Origin: Plakobranchus ocellatus | Taxonomy: Eukaryota; Mollusca; Gastropoda; Plakobranchidae | Reading direction: 5' to 3' | Length of the DNA stretch: 63,229 nucleotides | Assembly: GCA_019648995.1 (NCBI GenBank) | Contig: BLXT01002056.1 | Coordinates: 3,629,535-3,692,763 of the forward strand | In this document: positions 1 through 12,260 of the stretch, in pieces | How the letters are laid out: the number at the start of each line of letters is the position of its first letter | Numbering within the stretch: position 1 is the stretch's first letter | Program-made: the position numbers and the translations under genes | Notes under the pieces: generated by a model | What the model saw: only the letters and a program-made list of their open reading frames with translations | Databases searched by the model: none | Told to the model about the DNA's origin: nothing

Positions 1-1130
1 CCAAATGTGCCTGCTTTTCAGAGAAACAGTGATTTGGAGCAGGAATGGGATCCTTTACGATGCTTCCGATTAAATTTTTTTTTTTTTTATGATACACTCT
101 TGAAAGATCTTAAGTCAGAAACTAATAAATGTGCAGCCACAATTAGCTTTGTACCAAAACTACAAAAAAAAAGAAAAAAAGTACAATGGCTGTAATTATG
201 TAAAAGACTGGAAGACAGTGTCTTTAGATGAAATCAAAGGTTTTCTTCTAATTCTAATCCAAAAAAACGCAGCTTCGATGACTATTGGAACAAAACAGAA
301 TTTGTCGATTCCAGCCTTTGCGGGAAGATATGGCAAGAAAAAGATTAAGGGCTGTCTATGATTCACTTTGGTGATAAAAATAGATTTCTCTATGAACACT
401 TGCAACAGAAGTTTCAGGAAATTTATGTGCCATGTAAGGAAACTGCTGTTGATGAGGCCATGTACAGTTGGCGTGGCAGCTCAGATTCAAGGTGTATTGA
501 AGGGACAAACCTCCTCCTTAGGGCGCTAAATTCTATGAGTTATGTGAGGCCAAGAGTGGTTATGTATTTAGCTTTGAAATTTACGCAGCAGACCCGAGAT
601 TGAGCAATAAACCAACCGATTTTTTGCTTCGACTTTGCCAACCTCTTCTAGATCAGGGTTATCATCTGTTCACAGATAACTACTTGTATTATGACTGCCC
701 TGCTCATTTTTTTAAGAACTTGTGAGACATCAAACCATGTGCGCAGGCATTGTACATTGTCAGAGTCGGTATGCCAAAAGATTTGGCGAAGGAGGCCACC
801 TTTCGTAGAAAGAAAGACCTTGTTGCGCTAAAGTGGCAAGACAAGAAAGACGTGACTATTTTTATCTCGACACATGATCCCTCTGGTTGAGCAAAAAATG
901 AAGATAGAATTTTTTTTTCTATTCATATGCTTTATTTACCTTAATTTGTAGCTTTAAAAAAGAGTTTGACACCCCAAAAAAGGGTAACATTCTAAAAATC
1001 ATTTTAAAAAAAAGTTGCAGCTATACTTTTTAAATTCATTTCATTACAAAGATCAGTTCTTGTTTTATTACATGGATAAATTTCATATATACTTTGGTTA
1101 ATTACAAGAGCCATGGGAATTTTTCGAAAA
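1..1130 (+). pseudogene. Decayed piggyBac-type transposase, N-terminus cut by the window edge, with its 3' untranslated tail
   Basis: Reading across frames gives a piggyBac (DDE_Tnp_1_7) transposase order. It opens with a PAFQRNS...EWDPLRCF segment, then VDEAMYSWRGSS (the family's DEAM catalytic block), then HLFTDNYLYY (the LFTDNFYTS block), and ALKWQDKKDVT near 825-860. Several frameshifts and in-frame stops break it (for example at 601 and 723), so it cannot encode a working enzyme. The AT-rich tail at about 890-1130 is also present, reversed, at 26560-26860, showing it belongs to the element. Confidence 0.82.
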
Positions 1131-1689
1131 AAAACTCAAAACACAAAATAAATAGCATCTAGACTAATAATATTAGCCTAGAAGTTTTGTTCGTGGCTTA
1201 TTAGCCTAAATGTTATTTATTTTGAGTGAACAATTGGCTAATTTAAATAATATGAATAACATAAAGACATATCTTTTCCATAATGTATTTTTATTATTTT
1301 AATATGTATTTTTTCTTTCTTCTTTTTTCTCTTGTTTTAAATGACATCTGAAAAACTGAAAAAGCCGAATCAGACAAGATCTGTGCCATTAGACCAGGAA
1401 AGGCCATAGGTCTAATGTAATAATTCAAGGTGGCTTGAGAATAAGGCTTAACGGCAGCTTTGTGACCCGTTTGTGGAAAGGGTCAAACTTTTACACCTAA
1501 CGCCCTTTATTGTGCGGTTTAAATTAAAAACTACATAAAATTATACCAAAAGTTTGTGATTGTTTTTAGCTTTTACGCTCTCTGGCCTACCAAGATTATT
1601 AATATCCCACTGAAGTTCACACTATCTTATTGTTAACAAATTTTGTTCGTAAAAACGTTTTTTATTATTTTTTACAGCAATTGGGTACA

Positions 1690-4420
1690 ATTATATTTTC
1701 ACAGTCTTGGCATAGATCCATCACCCCTGGCAGAAAAGCATGGAAATTGTGATATTACATGAACTGACAGTGATGATGAAGTGCCATTAGCAAGGAGAAC
1801 AGCAAATCTATCGATTAGGATGACCAACCCATAAATGCTATTAAGAAAAGACAAAATGCTAGTAAGATGGACCTTAATCCGGACAAAGATCTTGAAACAC
1901 ATGCTGGTTTTAAGCCAGGCACGTTAAAGTTCGAAACGGAAAAGAGAAAGCCTGGGCAGCCTGTGTCAAATGTTTAGCATTCCTTTGACAAGATCACTTC
2001 GTGAAAGATGATACGTCATGTGAGTTTAGAAGAATTACGGTAGTATTGATACCAGAAGCAGAGACAAAGCGAGAGACAAAAAAGAACATAACAAAGAAAT
2101 GTGAGGTAAGAGAAGGGCATAAAAAATTGACGACGACGATGCTTATTAAATTTAACCTTAGTAAATTCAAGGGCTTTTTCTTTACTTGGGCTAGATTTCG
2201 ATTCAGACTATGAATCATTTAATGATTCTGATGCTGATCCAGAATTTCATCCAGGTGTTTGTGAAGCTCAACACTACAAAAGAAACGTGTGGTCAGTTTG
2301 GGAGGATTGTGAAATGCCTTTATGTTATGACCTTTTCATGGAGGTGACCATGTCATGTATGGATCATGGGAAGGTGAAGAAGAAAATGTAAAGGCAAAAG
2401 CCGAAGGGAAATGAAAACCAGTCACACGGGCAGCAACAGTTGATATCTCAACAGTAGATAAGTCACAATAACGGAGTAAGCAACTTACAAAAAAGAATAC
2501 AACTGATGAGACAATATAACAGTTGAAAGACAAGGAACGGAGCTGTATGGACATTCCACGGAGCTAGACAGAGACAAGAGAAAAGGAAACAGACAGAGAA
2601 TTGGTTGAGAGAAATGAATCATGGGGAGCTGAACCGGCTAAAGGACCTAGAGTAGTAGGGCAGCAAATGGAAGGAGAAAGTCAAATATATATAATTTCGC
2701 GGGAGAAAATGTACAGGGAACGAGGAAAATTGGACTAGAAATGTCAATAAAAGATTAAAAAACAGTGGCAAGCCCTATATCCTCAAAAGGAAAGGAGGTT
2801 GCTGGGAAAGCAATAAAACGAACCTGCTCTGTTTAATGTTCTCTAAGATGTTTTACCAGATTTAATGACGAAGACAGACAGACTCTCTTTACAGAGTTCT
2901 GGGCCAGTGCAGACAGAAGAGACCAACATCACTTTTTATTGATGCATGTTCAGGAACTTCCCGTAAAAAAGGATCAGAATTAATCCGAGAAAAGAATCAC
3001 CACTTTTCACTATTACTTTTATACAGTATCAGGTATAAATGAGGAAGTTTGCAGAACATTCTTCATTAATACGATAGGTATCACAAAGGACCTTGTAGAC
3101 AAAGTACTGCGACGACAATCCACCTCGGGTGGACTGAGACTGTCTCCAAGGTAAACAGGGAAACCAGAAGAAAAAAAATTGAGGAATCCTTGTTGCAAGG
3201 GGTGAAAGATATCAATTCGTTCCCCTTGATGGACTTCCACTATTCTAGAGGCCGTACTGAAAGAAAATATCTGGACCCGTTCCTCTCTGTTACAGCCATG
3301 TACAGACTATACAGTAAAGAGTGTGATGAGAAAGAGTCGGAGAAAGTCAGCGCAGACAAATATCGAAAGATGTTTGATTATGACTTCAATCTGGGCTTTC
3401 ACAGGCCCAAAAAGGACCAGTGCGAGATTTGTATTGCACATTAAAAACAGACAGGCTTTCTCAACAGATGAAGACAATCAATTGTATGAAAAACAAGGTT
3501 ATGGCAAGGGAGATAAAAGATAAGAGCAAAGCTAGATGCCTGCGTTCGACATGCAGTAGATTCTCCTGTCCTCATGGTCAAAGTTTCCCTTTTTTCTACA
3601 AAAGATGTTAGGGGTTTATAACCTCACTGTATACGATGACAAGAAGGGGATACCTACTGCTTTATGTGGCCTGAAAGTGAAGGCCAACGTGGTTCTAACT
3701 AAGTGACCACTTGCGTCTTTAAAAACATTGAGGTACAGACCCGTCAAGGATGGAAAGATATTATAATCATGCCTTCCGACAACCGCGCCGATATAAACCG
3801 GATTCGGTTTGTTGCGTTTGCACTCAATTTTGCTCGGGCACATTTTCATTTCAATTTCTGGAGAAAGGACACACGGAGACCGAAAATGATTCGGTGCATG
3901 CCACGATTGAGAGTAAATTTAGAAATATTGAAATTTATTCTCCAGAGCAATAATTTATTGCAGTGTGACAGCAAGGGTGTCCAAACAACCATATGTTGTC
4001 ATTGAGATGACATGCAGTGACTTCATTGACTTTTAAGGGAACGGCACTTAAAGTGAGAAACCTTACTATTGATGACACTGGAGGAAAAAAAATGTTATGG
4101 AGCAAAGTCCGGCCAGTCCTTGTGAAAGCGGATGACCCCTCAGCCATTTATATGTATATAAAGACTTGTTATAATGGCCAACCTCAACGTCTTGACCTAA
4201 AGAGGCCGAAGCGAGTTACTTTAGTGGTGGTGGTGGTGATGCACGCAGTAAGGGGAAATTTTGAAGGGCATCACTAAACCCGGCATGGCAGAGCTCAAGA
4301 AACGTGATATCGTGACACTGTGCAATTCTGCTCAGATCCCTGCCTCATACAGAGCTTTCTACTGGTCCCTACCCATCGGTGGCGAAGCAGATGGATGTCA
4401 GCGCAATTGAAGACTAGCTC
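1690..4420 (+). pseudogene. Decayed gene of an unnamed transposon-like animal family (copy 1)
   Basis: I recognise the motif order but know no settled name. An acidic N-terminal piece (DSDADPEFHP, about 2200-2260) is followed by an ITKDLVDKVLRR segment (3075-3110). Next come FHYSRGRTERKYLDPFLSVT (about 3235-3295), FDYDFNLGFHRPKKDQCEIC (about 3370-3440), FLEKGHTETENDSVHATIE (about 3855-3915), YSPEQ, and a C-terminal KKRDIVTLCNSAQIPASYR block (about 4297-4352). Animal genomes carry many multi-copy genes with these blocks, which behave like DDE transposons. Frame changes and stops are numerous. The 5' boundary and exon structure are uncertain. Confidence 0.7.
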
Positions 4421-4801
4421 AAGCATGACGTAGATAAAGTTACAATGTTTCTTTTTTCAAACACGCTTTTTTTTTTTAATTTGAGTTAATAATTAATCAT
4501 CTCTTCGTGCATCAGCAAGATACAACACGTATCATTACTATCAATGATTAATTTGTGTTTGTACAACTCTCTACTCTGAGCTGAGTGAAAATATTTTATT
4601 TTCACAATCATGAGCAAGTTTCATTTTCCAAAGTCTTTGAAAGAGTAAATTTTTGCGATCACTATCACTTTTTTTTTTTTATCAGTATCACTTATTTTCA
4701 AATATCTTCACATTGCCTTTGTCAACAAATTGTTTGCTTGCTCCAAGTTTGTTCGATTTCAAAAGCACTTATAGCCTTATACCTCATTTAAAGAGAAAAT
4801 A

Positions 4802-4804
<3 letters not shown>

Positions 4805-4862
<58 letters not shown>
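4805..4862. repeat. (TC)n microsatellite
   Basis: An uninterrupted TC dinucleotide tract of about 58 bases in the intergenic region. Confidence 0.97.
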
Positions 4863-4865
<3 letters not shown>

Positions 4866-5214
4866 TGTTTTGGTCTGATTTTGTCTCTCTTTCCCCCGTT
4901 CACAACCTGTTCAATTAATTACATACTTTGCTAACTTATTATACGAACACAAATTCAAAAAACAAAATACTGACACACATTGGAAAAGGAACTAAAAATG
5001 AATAAAATTGGCGTGATTTTTATTTTACCTTTGGCATATTTGTTCAATGCATGGACGTTTATATATCGGGACAGAAATTGATGAGCTTTACACAAACAAA
5101 TTTGTGTATGCATTAAATGTGCTAATGACAGAGATTATTTTCAGTGGCAAATGCCCAAGAAAAAATCGACACAGTCCTTCTTTTATTAACGTTTTTAAAA
5201 TCATAAATCAATAC

Positions 5215-5370
5215 TTGCTGCAACAAAACTTCAAACCCCATTTGTTGCCAATCCGCACTGACATTTTACTGCAACAAAACGACAAAAGCTCCCTATCGCC
5301 AATTTGCAATAACATTTTTGGGCAACAAACTGTCACACATTTTTGTCGATTTGTTGCATCAAATATTCAA
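5215..5370 (+). repeat. Minisatellite of about 51 bp, two to three diverged units
   Basis: Units start near CTGCAACAAAAC at 5218 and 5269, and a third shortened unit starts GGGCAACAAAC near 5320. In the frame 5047-5397 this gives three 17-residue units beginning LLQQN, LLQQN and FGQQT. I do not call the 116-codon frame a gene, because it lacks any other sign of coding. Confidence 0.6.
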
Positions 5371-6028
5371 GAGTCCCAAAGCATAAAAACTCGATAAATG
5401 GAATTTATATGGGTTTGGTAATTAAAAAAAAGCTAAAATTGAAAAAAGAATAAGTGACATAATATTTATTACATATCCAAATTTGGAGTGCCTAGTGTCA
5501 TAACTGAAGAATTGAGAAAGTGCAAAATGGTGATTATTGCTTTGTTGCACTCTATTAAGTATCGATATGGATTTGGAAGGAATGAGCAATTACTTCATAA
5601 GTAATTTGTTTTCTCGAACTAACGCAATCGTTGGACAATTTGGGAAGCCGCCACAGTTCAGAAAAGAAAAGCTTGTGGGCTCAAAACCCAAAGCTTACGC
5701 TCAGAAAAAAAATAATGCACCTTGCTATTTATATTTGAATTTTCTAACTAGATGTCATTTGGTTGTACTATGTGGCTTCCTATCTTTCAAAGTGTGTATT
5801 TCATGCGACAATAATATAAACTCTGTAACAAAGCTATAAACAGTTCCAAGCTGAAACAGCTATGGTTACTATGGGTATAGGTAGTTAAGAATTAGATTGT
5901 TTTCTGTCTATGTGTCATAGTATGAAGAGCCATAAGACCAAAGAGAGACAACATGAAACTGTACCTATCATCAGTAATCAAATAGATATAATCTTATGGC
6001 ACATTGAAATGGCATTATGAGAGGGAGG

Positions 6029-6033
<5 letters not shown>

Positions 6034-6087
<54 letters not shown>
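6034..6087. repeat. (GA)n microsatellite
   Basis: A GA dinucleotide tract of about 54 bases, preceded by GAGGGAGGGAGAA. Confidence 0.97.
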
Positions 6088-6089
<2 letters not shown>

Positions 6090-6719
6090 TGAGTGAGAAT
6101 TATCTTACGATGATGAGGGATCCAACCCTTTGAACTGTTTAAATCTAGAAATGATAACAGAGATGCTGTACTGCCATAGTACTGGACATCATATTCTATG
6201 ATTGTGCATGTAATGAGAGGTGCACACGAATGAATTTGTACCACAAACTAAGGCACGAATACGAAAGCCCTCCAAAGGTCCTCCATCATCCTCGAATATT
6301 GTTTCATCCATGCGGTATCACTTAAGCATAGACAAATTCACTGACTTAAACATCATTACTCTTGCCTTTCTGTATAAGGATTTGCTCCTGGAGATTTAGC
6401 ACACTAAATGTTCTTAGCATAGAAAAGGGTCTGATATAAACACAGGATAAAAGATGAAGCATTGCAACCATGTCGCACTCATCACCATATCGTCACACTG
6501 TCATATAGACATGACTCAACCATTACTTGCAGTTATTTTGAATACAAAGAACTTGCAAATCTCTTTGTCTTACCTTTTTAACAGTACATGTTTATATCAA
6601 GTTTTGTTTCACTACCGCTGTCGAATTTATTTCACTAAGCCATGATAGTTTATTCACCTGCAAATGCAATCTTAGAAAACAGTTCACAAAATCATTCATA
6701 TTTATATATATTTATATCT

Positions 6720-6725
6720 TTTATT
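6720..6725 (-). promoter_or_regulatory. Candidate poly(A) signal for FKRP
   Basis: TTTATT on the plus strand reads AATAAA on the FKRP strand, about 650 bases past the stop codon. I saw no nearer AATAAA. It is a hexamer match only, in AT-rich DNA, so it could be chance. Confidence 0.25.
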
Positions 6726-7371
6726 CTGGTTGATACGTAATGGTTATAACTATTTAGGCTCTTAATGTTAGAATTGTAATTCATTGCAACAAAACTGAAT
6801 GAATATTTTGTATAGCAGAAAGAAACAATTGGATGCCAACTTGATGTACGAGCGTTTTACTGCTCGATTTACTGCTACATATGAAACTTTTCATCAGTTT
6901 TATCTTTGTTGAAAGATTTCATTTTCTGAAAATGCTACTAGAAATAGACGTAATTTCATTTCTAATTCTATATGATTCTCTTGGACTATAAAATGTTTCC
7001 AAAAAATAGTAAAGAATTTTTTAAAATAAAAAATTGTCTATAAATGAGCCGATTGTTTTAGTAAATGTTTTGTTTAACACTTTATGCCAGTTGTGTTGAT
7101 GAATTGTAACTGTCTTATCAGTGCAGTAGTCGTAGGCCACCATACAAGACAAATATTTTCAGAAATTTGGCCAATGTTTAAGAAATAACCTTTTTTTTCT
7201 TAGATTTAAATTAAATAGAGATAAATTTTATACTTCAAACAGTATAGGAAAAATTTTCTGAAAATGTTTCAGCTAAATCAGCAACCTTTTCCTCCCCAGA
7301 CTTGCTTTTCCTGTCTGCTGAAGAATGAAATATTAGACTCAACGACAGAATTGTTTCAGAGCGGCAGAAGT

Positions 7372-8880
7372 TCATCTGTTAAGCGGTTTTTGTAAATTTG
7401 GGTACCTAGGATTCTCGATGACACCTTCTCCAAATTTGAACTCCAAAAACTTTCTCACATTATTGGGAGCACTCACCATTATACCTGTAAAGTTTATTTT
7501 TGTAAAAGGCTTAAGGTACGTCTCAGGGAATTCCACGTCCTGCCTGTGAGTCAAAAACCATGTATTTTTAGTCATAATACCATCCTTTTGATAAAACGGA
7601 TAGATATCCACATGCAAATGGTTTGTTTCAGAATACTGAATGCGCAAGAAATCACCTTCGCTTGCCTTTTCCCAAACGAATTCTTTTTCATCAATGAAAG
7701 GTTCAGAATCCTCTGACGCATGCAATAAGGGTTGACACTTTGCAATGTCTTCTTTGTAGATACCAATGTCAACATCATAATCCCAGGGTATAATGTCCCC
7801 AAGCCTTGCAGCACCAAGAAGGGTTCCACCCTCTAACCAGTAACGAACATTGCATTTTTCTAACACAGAGAAAACATGAGCCGCAGTTTCTCTTAGTGCT
7901 CGTAGACAGCACGGTGGAGTCCAGCGTCCTCTGTACAGGAACTCTGGCATGTCTTTGACCACCGTACCAAAGCAACGAGGTGTGTGCTTTTCACAACCGT
8001 AAAAATTTGAGATTCCAGATGGTAAAATTTCTTGCTTCAATCCCACAGACTTGTAAAATGCTTTTAGGGAATCTGCCTCTCTTTGCTTCCTCTTCCATTT
8101 GGAATGGGGATCTGTGTAGAGTTTTGAGAGCAAGCCTATCCTTCCTGAGTTCATTATCCTGATTTTCCAGCTCTTTACCTTTGCTTGAACATAAAACGTG
8201 AATGGAAATGGACGCATGAAAGGTGTTGGAAGAGAAATGAGAGTCTGTGTTCGCATTAGAAGCCCATGGGAACCTTTCACTAAGGGACAGAACACTGCTT
8301 TCTTTAAATAGTCCTTTTCAAATGCAATTGTCCAACGTGTAAGATCTACATGGAAGTCTGCGCAGTAAACAAGTTCATTGATTTGTGGTATTGCAATGGC
8401 TTTGGTATCACGTTTGAATTTCAAAAACGAAATAAAACTTTTGATTTGGTGAAAACCTTCAAGACTTGATGCATCGGGCAAAATCAAAACAAACTCTGTA
8501 TTGAAAAGCCGAGCTGTACATCCTGCACTGTAATTCCTTGTGAGTTCATTCTCTAATGTGAGAATGCGTGCTGAGCCTTTTGCTTCCAATCTGACTGGTG
8601 GATAAGGTACGTGGTCAGATATAATAAAAATTGGCACAGGGCCTAAGACATCTTGAAGGTTATCAGTTGTTTTTTCTAGGGCATTGTCAAAATCCTCAAA
8701 ATCCAGAATTATGATTGATAATAAATCTGCCACAGTCTCTTTGCTAAGCTTCGTGTGTCTTGAGACAGGTGTCTTTTCCTCAGGTAAAGATTTGAGCAGA
8801 TAAAAAAAGAAAGTCACAAATATAGTCAGGATTATCGCTAATGTGATTTTCCTTTTTCGTAATTGCCTTGGCAATGCCAT
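7372..8880 (-). CDS. FKRP: Fukutin-related protein (ribitol-5-phosphate transferase), complete single-exon CDS
   Basis: This is an uninterrupted 502-codon frame, close to the roughly 495 residues usual for FKRP. By family knowledge the protein acts in the Golgi and transfers ribitol-5-phosphate from CDP-ribitol onto the O-mannosyl glycan of alpha-dystroglycan. A basic N-terminus (LRKRK) and a hydrophobic segment at about residues 11-30 form a type II signal anchor. A globular stem domain follows. Cysteines 296, 303, 324 and 325 match the spacing (7, 21, 1) of the FKRP zinc site. The C-terminal LicD-type catalytic domain carries YWLEGGTLLGAARLGD and the acidic metal-binding motif WDYDVDIG (Asp367, 369, 371). 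HVDIYPFY and the closing GVIENPRYPN are also family hallmarks. NYS (116) and NFT (463) are possible N-glycosylation sites. The start is the first ATG, directly before the signal anchor. Human FKRP also has its coding region in one exon. No frameshift or lost key residue was seen. Confidence 0.96.
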   Translation of the reverse strand: MALPRQLRKRKITLAIILTIFVTFFFYLLKSLPEEKTPVSRHTKLSKETVADLLSIIILDFEDFDNALEKTTDNLQDVLGPVPIFIISDHVPYPPVRLEAKGSARILTLENELTRNYSAGCTARLFNTEFVLILPDASSLEGFHQIKSFISFLKFKRDTKAIAIPQINELVYCADFHVDLTRWTIAFEKDYLKKAVFCPLVKGSHGLLMRTQTLISLPTPFMRPFPFTFYVQAKVKSWKIRIMNSGRIGLLSKLYTDPHSKWKRKQREADSLKAFYKSVGLKQEILPSGISNFYGCEKHTPRCFGTVVKDMPEFLYRGRWTPPCCLRALRETAAHVFSVLEKCNVRYWLEGGTLLGAARLGDIIPWDYDVDIGIYKEDIAKCQPLLHASEDSEPFIDEKEFVWEKASEGDFLRIQYSETNHLHVDIYPFYQKDGIMTKNTWFLTHRQDVEFPETYLKPFTKINFTGIMVSAPNNVRKFLEFKFGEGVIENPRYPNLQKPLNR

Positions 8881-9739
8881 CCTATAACATTGCTATTATC
8901 ACGGGTTCTGAGCTGAGTAACTAGATGAAGACCCATTTGCTGACTACCTCAAAAATATGTAAGTGTGCTTTATCAGGATACACGTCTACAACCTGAGGAA
9001 AGAGTGAAAAAATTAAAATAAGAATCAGAGATGCTTTCATGATTATTTCAATGGTGAGAAAAAGATAAAAATTCTAAATTTATTATCTAAAAAAATATAT
9101 ATCAATATATAGATTATACACATACAATGGAATTCACTTAAGTACAACGTGCATAAGCTGATCTTTTCTGATGCTCTGTTACAAAGAAAAATGTAGAAGA
9201 TAAGTCGGGATTTGATAAATCAAAGTTGTTTAAATGAGTCCGACTCACGTGTGTTGAAATGGGCTAATTCTGTTTACCTTGAGCTTTGTCAGCTTGAAAA
9301 ACCATTTAATTTTACGTAGCTAAAAAACAAAAATGTTGTGACTTTTTAAATATTTCATTTTTTGGGTTGAATTTACCCTTATTATAAAAAGTGCTTGTGA
9401 CCATTTTAAAAAAGGCATAGCTTTATTTGTGGCTATCACGAAATTTACTAAGTGCGCAACAAAGTCAACAAAGATGATGCTCAATTTTTTTCCGTGACAC
9501 GAGTTACAGTTTTGTCATGATGCACAAAGCAGCCTCAAATGAAAAATTTTCTAGGCGGTTTGACATTTTTTGGGTTTGCTATCATGTATGAAAAATCACT
9601 TCAATAAAAATTAATGTGATAAACATGAGATCTTACATCACATTTAGGATTTCAGATTTTTAAAAAATATTTTGTATGCAAAATGGCTGATTATTTTAGA
9701 ATGTAGCATTGCAGTTGCAATAAATCAACTGCAGTTGAT
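8881..9739. other. FKRP upstream region
   Basis: No coding was seen. A minus-strand ttatag|G just before the FKRP ATG could be the acceptor of a 5' untranslated intron, as in vertebrate FKRP, but this is not demonstrable here. No TATA box or CpG cluster stood out. Confidence 0.5.
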
Positions 9740-12260
9740 TAGTATCCACTATTTCTAGTGAACAGTAAAAAGGAACCCAAGAGCATAAACTTGCAACCTA
9801 GTACAGACATGCCTAGCCACATTTGGAACAAAGCAACAAAAGATATGAGCGCCTCCAAGAAAGCAGAAAGCATAGCGAAATGGAAATGCTGCACAAATAG
9901 AAAAGAAACCTGAACAAGCAAATGAAAGCAACACCTGTAGAAGAACAGACAGGTCTAAAGCACTGTGGTAAGATTTGAAGGCGAGGCATTCAGCCTTTGG
10001 CAGAGCTAAATCTACTTGGAAAAGAGGAAACCAGAAGAAGAAAACCCAGAGAATTTCTTCAAAGACTCGTACCAGTTCGCCAGATAGCTCTTTCAGCAAC
10101 CAAGATCAGGCAACTGAACTGAGCACAAAAAAGAATTAGAAGCTTACTTTCGCAAGTCGTACTCTGATCCACAACGAGAGAAGCCACTTGAGGATATAAA
10201 GGTTCTCGTCTGACCATGCACATGAGAAGTTAAATTCAACAAGCCACCAACATTCGACCAAATGTCCGATTGTTCTCAGATGGCTTCATAAGATTCCCCG
10301 AAGCGCTTCAAATAATCTAAAGATCGGCGAAAAGAGGATGACAGCTGAAAAAATGTACATTCCTAAATTCCCAGAGAGTAGAATGCAACTGAAAATAATC
10401 AGTTCAGACCAATCTTCCTGCTCAATCTAGAAGGGAACATATTCTTCTAAATCATGGCATCACACCTGACAAAATATCTCACCTAGAATGGCTATCTGAA
10501 TGTTTCTGTGTAGAAGTCTCGGGCTGCCTTGGATACACAAAAATGATTTGGGAAGCCATTCCAACAATCAATGTGCAAAATCGGGAAAACGCAATCTAGA
10601 TGTTATCTGGCAGGACTTTGCTAACGCATACAGCTCTGTTCCGCACCAAATGATCCAGCAAGCTCTGAGAGGATAATTCAAGAAAAGCTCAAAAACTACT
10701 TTAATGGATTTAAGATGAGTTTCTCAACTGAGAGATACACGAGAGAATGGATAAACTGGAGCTTAGTATCGCTATGGGATGCACGATATCCCCAATCTTG
10801 ATTGTCTTGGCTATGGAAGTTATCTTTAGAGCAGTAGAGAGAGGGGCGAGTGCAGCAAATCTTGGTGGTGAATGTTCCATGCTGCCCCTGAAGGCTATCA
10901 TGGACGACACTGTGATCCTGTGCTCCAAGGAAAACGAGAACCACAGCATGCTAGTAGTTCAGCTAGATCCTCTAATGGATTGGAGCAAAATGAGTTTCAA
11001 ATTGATGAAGTCTCGAAGCGTGTTCATAAGAAAAGGTAAGTTAGATGAATATGCATGCTTCAAAGTAGCTAGTCAAGATATATCAAGGATCAATCACGAG
11101 CCTGTCAAAAGCCTTGGAAGAGCTTTACAGATGAATTTTATGACTCGTACCTGAAAGACACCAAGCATGGAATTGAAGCTTTAGAGCAAGTTTCAGTGGG
11201 TCTGCAAGCTGAAGACAAGTGTGGCTTGCCTGGAAAATACGTAGTGAGGTGTCTCCGGTTTATGATTATCCCAAAGCACGTGTGGCCACTTCTAGTGCAC
11301 GAGATCAGCACCTCAGCTGTGGAATCTATAAAAGGCCAAAATAAACAGGTTCACAAGAACATGGCTAGGGATCCATCTGGTCAAATCGATGTTGCTATGT
11401 ACTGCTGAAAAGCAAAGCTGACACTGCCTCTAAAGTCAATGGTCGAAGAATCCAAGTGCGGAAACGCTAGACGAATGACAATGCTTGAAGATTCTGAGGA
11501 CCTAGCAGTGAGATACATTCACTCCAGCTGCGATCTGGCAGAAATAGGATGGCAGTTAACTAAGCAAAACAGGGCCTGAAGATGAAAGAGGTAATTGATC
11601 TCACTCAGACTGGATAGAAATGAGTGGGATCGGAGAGAATAAAATGGTGATCAAAAACAGAAGATAGAGAGAAAAGAGATATTGACGAGACCAGAGTCGA
11701 AAAGGACTCTAAGCGAAGACAGAAAGCAGTTCACCAATCCCAACTGGGGCATCGGACAAGCTGGGAAAGCACAATTCAGAGTGTCCGAGTTGTATATATG
11801 ACCTTCTACCCTTAAATGCAAAACTGGTGTGGTGGGGAATGAAAGATGATCCCACACACCTCCCAAGGCTATCAGACAACAGAATATGTTCTCACTTCCT
11901 GCAAAGTAGCTCTAAGCCAGAGCAGGAACACATGGCGGCACAACAGTGTTAAAAGAATTTGATCAAGCAACATGTGGCGCAAAACGTCTGCCTTTCCGAC
12001 CAAAGACAAGTGCACTAGTATTCACATCTCAAGATAGAACCAAATCCAGGTGTGGAAGTGCCTCTAGCATGGATACCCAGAGGAAGAGCTTACTGGGTGG
12101 TCTGATGACTGGGATTTTCAGCTGATCTCCCGGAATGGAGCAAATAGCAAAAGTCATCCAAGACACAGGAATGAGGCCAGACATCGTATTCCATTAAGTG
12201 CTACTGGACAAATCATCATGGTCGAACTCGCAGTAGCATACAGGAGTAAAATGTGATAGG
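9740..12260 (+). pseudogene. Decayed non-LTR retrotransposon (LINE) with FMDD-type reverse transcriptase
   Basis: The order of recognisable pieces matches a LINE family common in molluscs and other marine animals. They are a basic N-terminal linker (about 9960-10110), GCLGYTKMIWEAIPT (about 10530), LANAYSSVPHQMIQQAL (about 10619-10670), and IAMGCTISPILIVLAMEV (about 10768-10820). LKAIMDDTVILC (10888-10925) follows, corresponding to the catalytic FMDD box with Phe changed to Ile. Then come MSFKLMKSRS...RKGK, CGLPGKYVVRCLRFMIIPK, a TPVL/HTSQGYQTT-like Cys-His region (about 11870-11930), and a RPDIVF C-terminal nuclease-like block (about 12178-12195). The longest intact frame is 10747-11154. Stops and frameshifts make it inactive. 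Neither terminus is sharply defined. Confidence 0.8.

Larger units (their letters stand above)
4440..7371. other. Intergenic, no gene seen
   Basis: AT-rich sequence holding the (TC)n and (GA)n tracts and the 51-bp minisatellite. The short open frames here have no recognisable product. The last few hundred bases include the FKRP 3' untranslated region. Confidence 0.6.

Noticed and set aside
5978..6244. 88-codon minus-strand frame
   Set aside because: It is open only because it reads through the (GA)n tract as Leu-Ser repeats.
9755..10099. 114-codon minus-strand frame
   Set aside because: It is the complement of the decayed plus-strand LINE N-terminal region and has no recognisable product.
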